DNA of 64,000 bases from NCBI GenBank assembly GCA_027627225.1, contig CM051029.1, forward strand, positions 15,769,956 to 15,833,955, given 5' to 3'. Below are more notes on the stretch, generated by a model, which saw only the letters and a program-made list of their open reading frames with translations, did no database searches and was not told the DNA's origin. How positions within the stretch are numbered: position 1 is the first letter of the stretch. Origin of the DNA: Congeria kusceri (Eukaryota; Mollusca; Bivalvia; Myida; Dreissenidae). The stretch itself is not shown here.

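Overview
The window is animal nuclear DNA: AT-rich, intron-rich (GT-AG introns of up to about 24 kb), and crowded with minisatellites and dispersed repeats. The repeat families (AGCTCACCTGAG...CTCAGGTGAGC elements, ATGCCCCCAC...GTGGGGGCAT elements, a tRNA-headed SINE beginning GGCCCGGTTAGCTCA) and a RING-less TRIM/B-box gene with a beta-propeller tail point to a bivalve mollusc. The species cannot be fixed from sequence alone. The long open frames inside minisatellites are artefacts; the real genes are multi-exon.

Three coding systems are present. (1) A retinoblastoma (RB1) orthologue runs on the + strand across the whole window. Ten exons between 3839 and 64000 have mutually compatible phases and cover the N-terminal domain and the start of pocket A; the first exon(s) and the rest of the pocket lie outside. 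(2) Two copies of a three-exon B-box/coiled-coil/propeller TRIM-like gene sit inside RB1 introns in opposite orientations: an apparently intact + copy (47321-52167, 565 aa) and a - copy (8306-16085) broken by a 17-bp deletion. They form an inverted duplication flanking RB1 exons 3-7 of those seen here. (3) A 6.6-kb DNA transposon (18750-25370) has 17-bp terminal inverted repeats, a TTAA target duplication and a nine-exon - strand gene with an unbroken 971-codon reading frame. This joins a Mutator/Kolobok-like transposase to a DEDDh 3'-5' exonuclease. It is inserted in a 78-bp satellite array, whose two halves lie at 16803-18749 and 25371-26415.

Layout: 1-3.8 kb AT-rich with no gene; 3.8-5.8 kb first two RB1 exons; 5.8-29.4 kb giant RB1 intron holding dispersed repeats, the TRIM pseudogene (with a hAT-like MITE and a 47-bp satellite in its first intron), the 78-bp satellite with the transposon, G-rich repeats and a 68/39-bp array; 29.4-39.0 kb RB1 exons 3-8 separated by dispersed elements; 39-56.8 kb second giant intron with a 3.5-kb palindromic element, AGCTCACCTGAG elements, the intact TRIM gene and several minisatellites; 56.8-64 kb RB1 exons 9 and 10 separated by four minisatellites.

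The most unusual pattern is that five tandem arrays are built from the edge of a coding exon plus its own splice site: the RB1 exon 3 acceptor, exon 8 donor, exon 9 donor and exon 10 acceptor, and the TRIM exon 1 donor. Each leaves up to dozens of decoy splice sites beside the real one.
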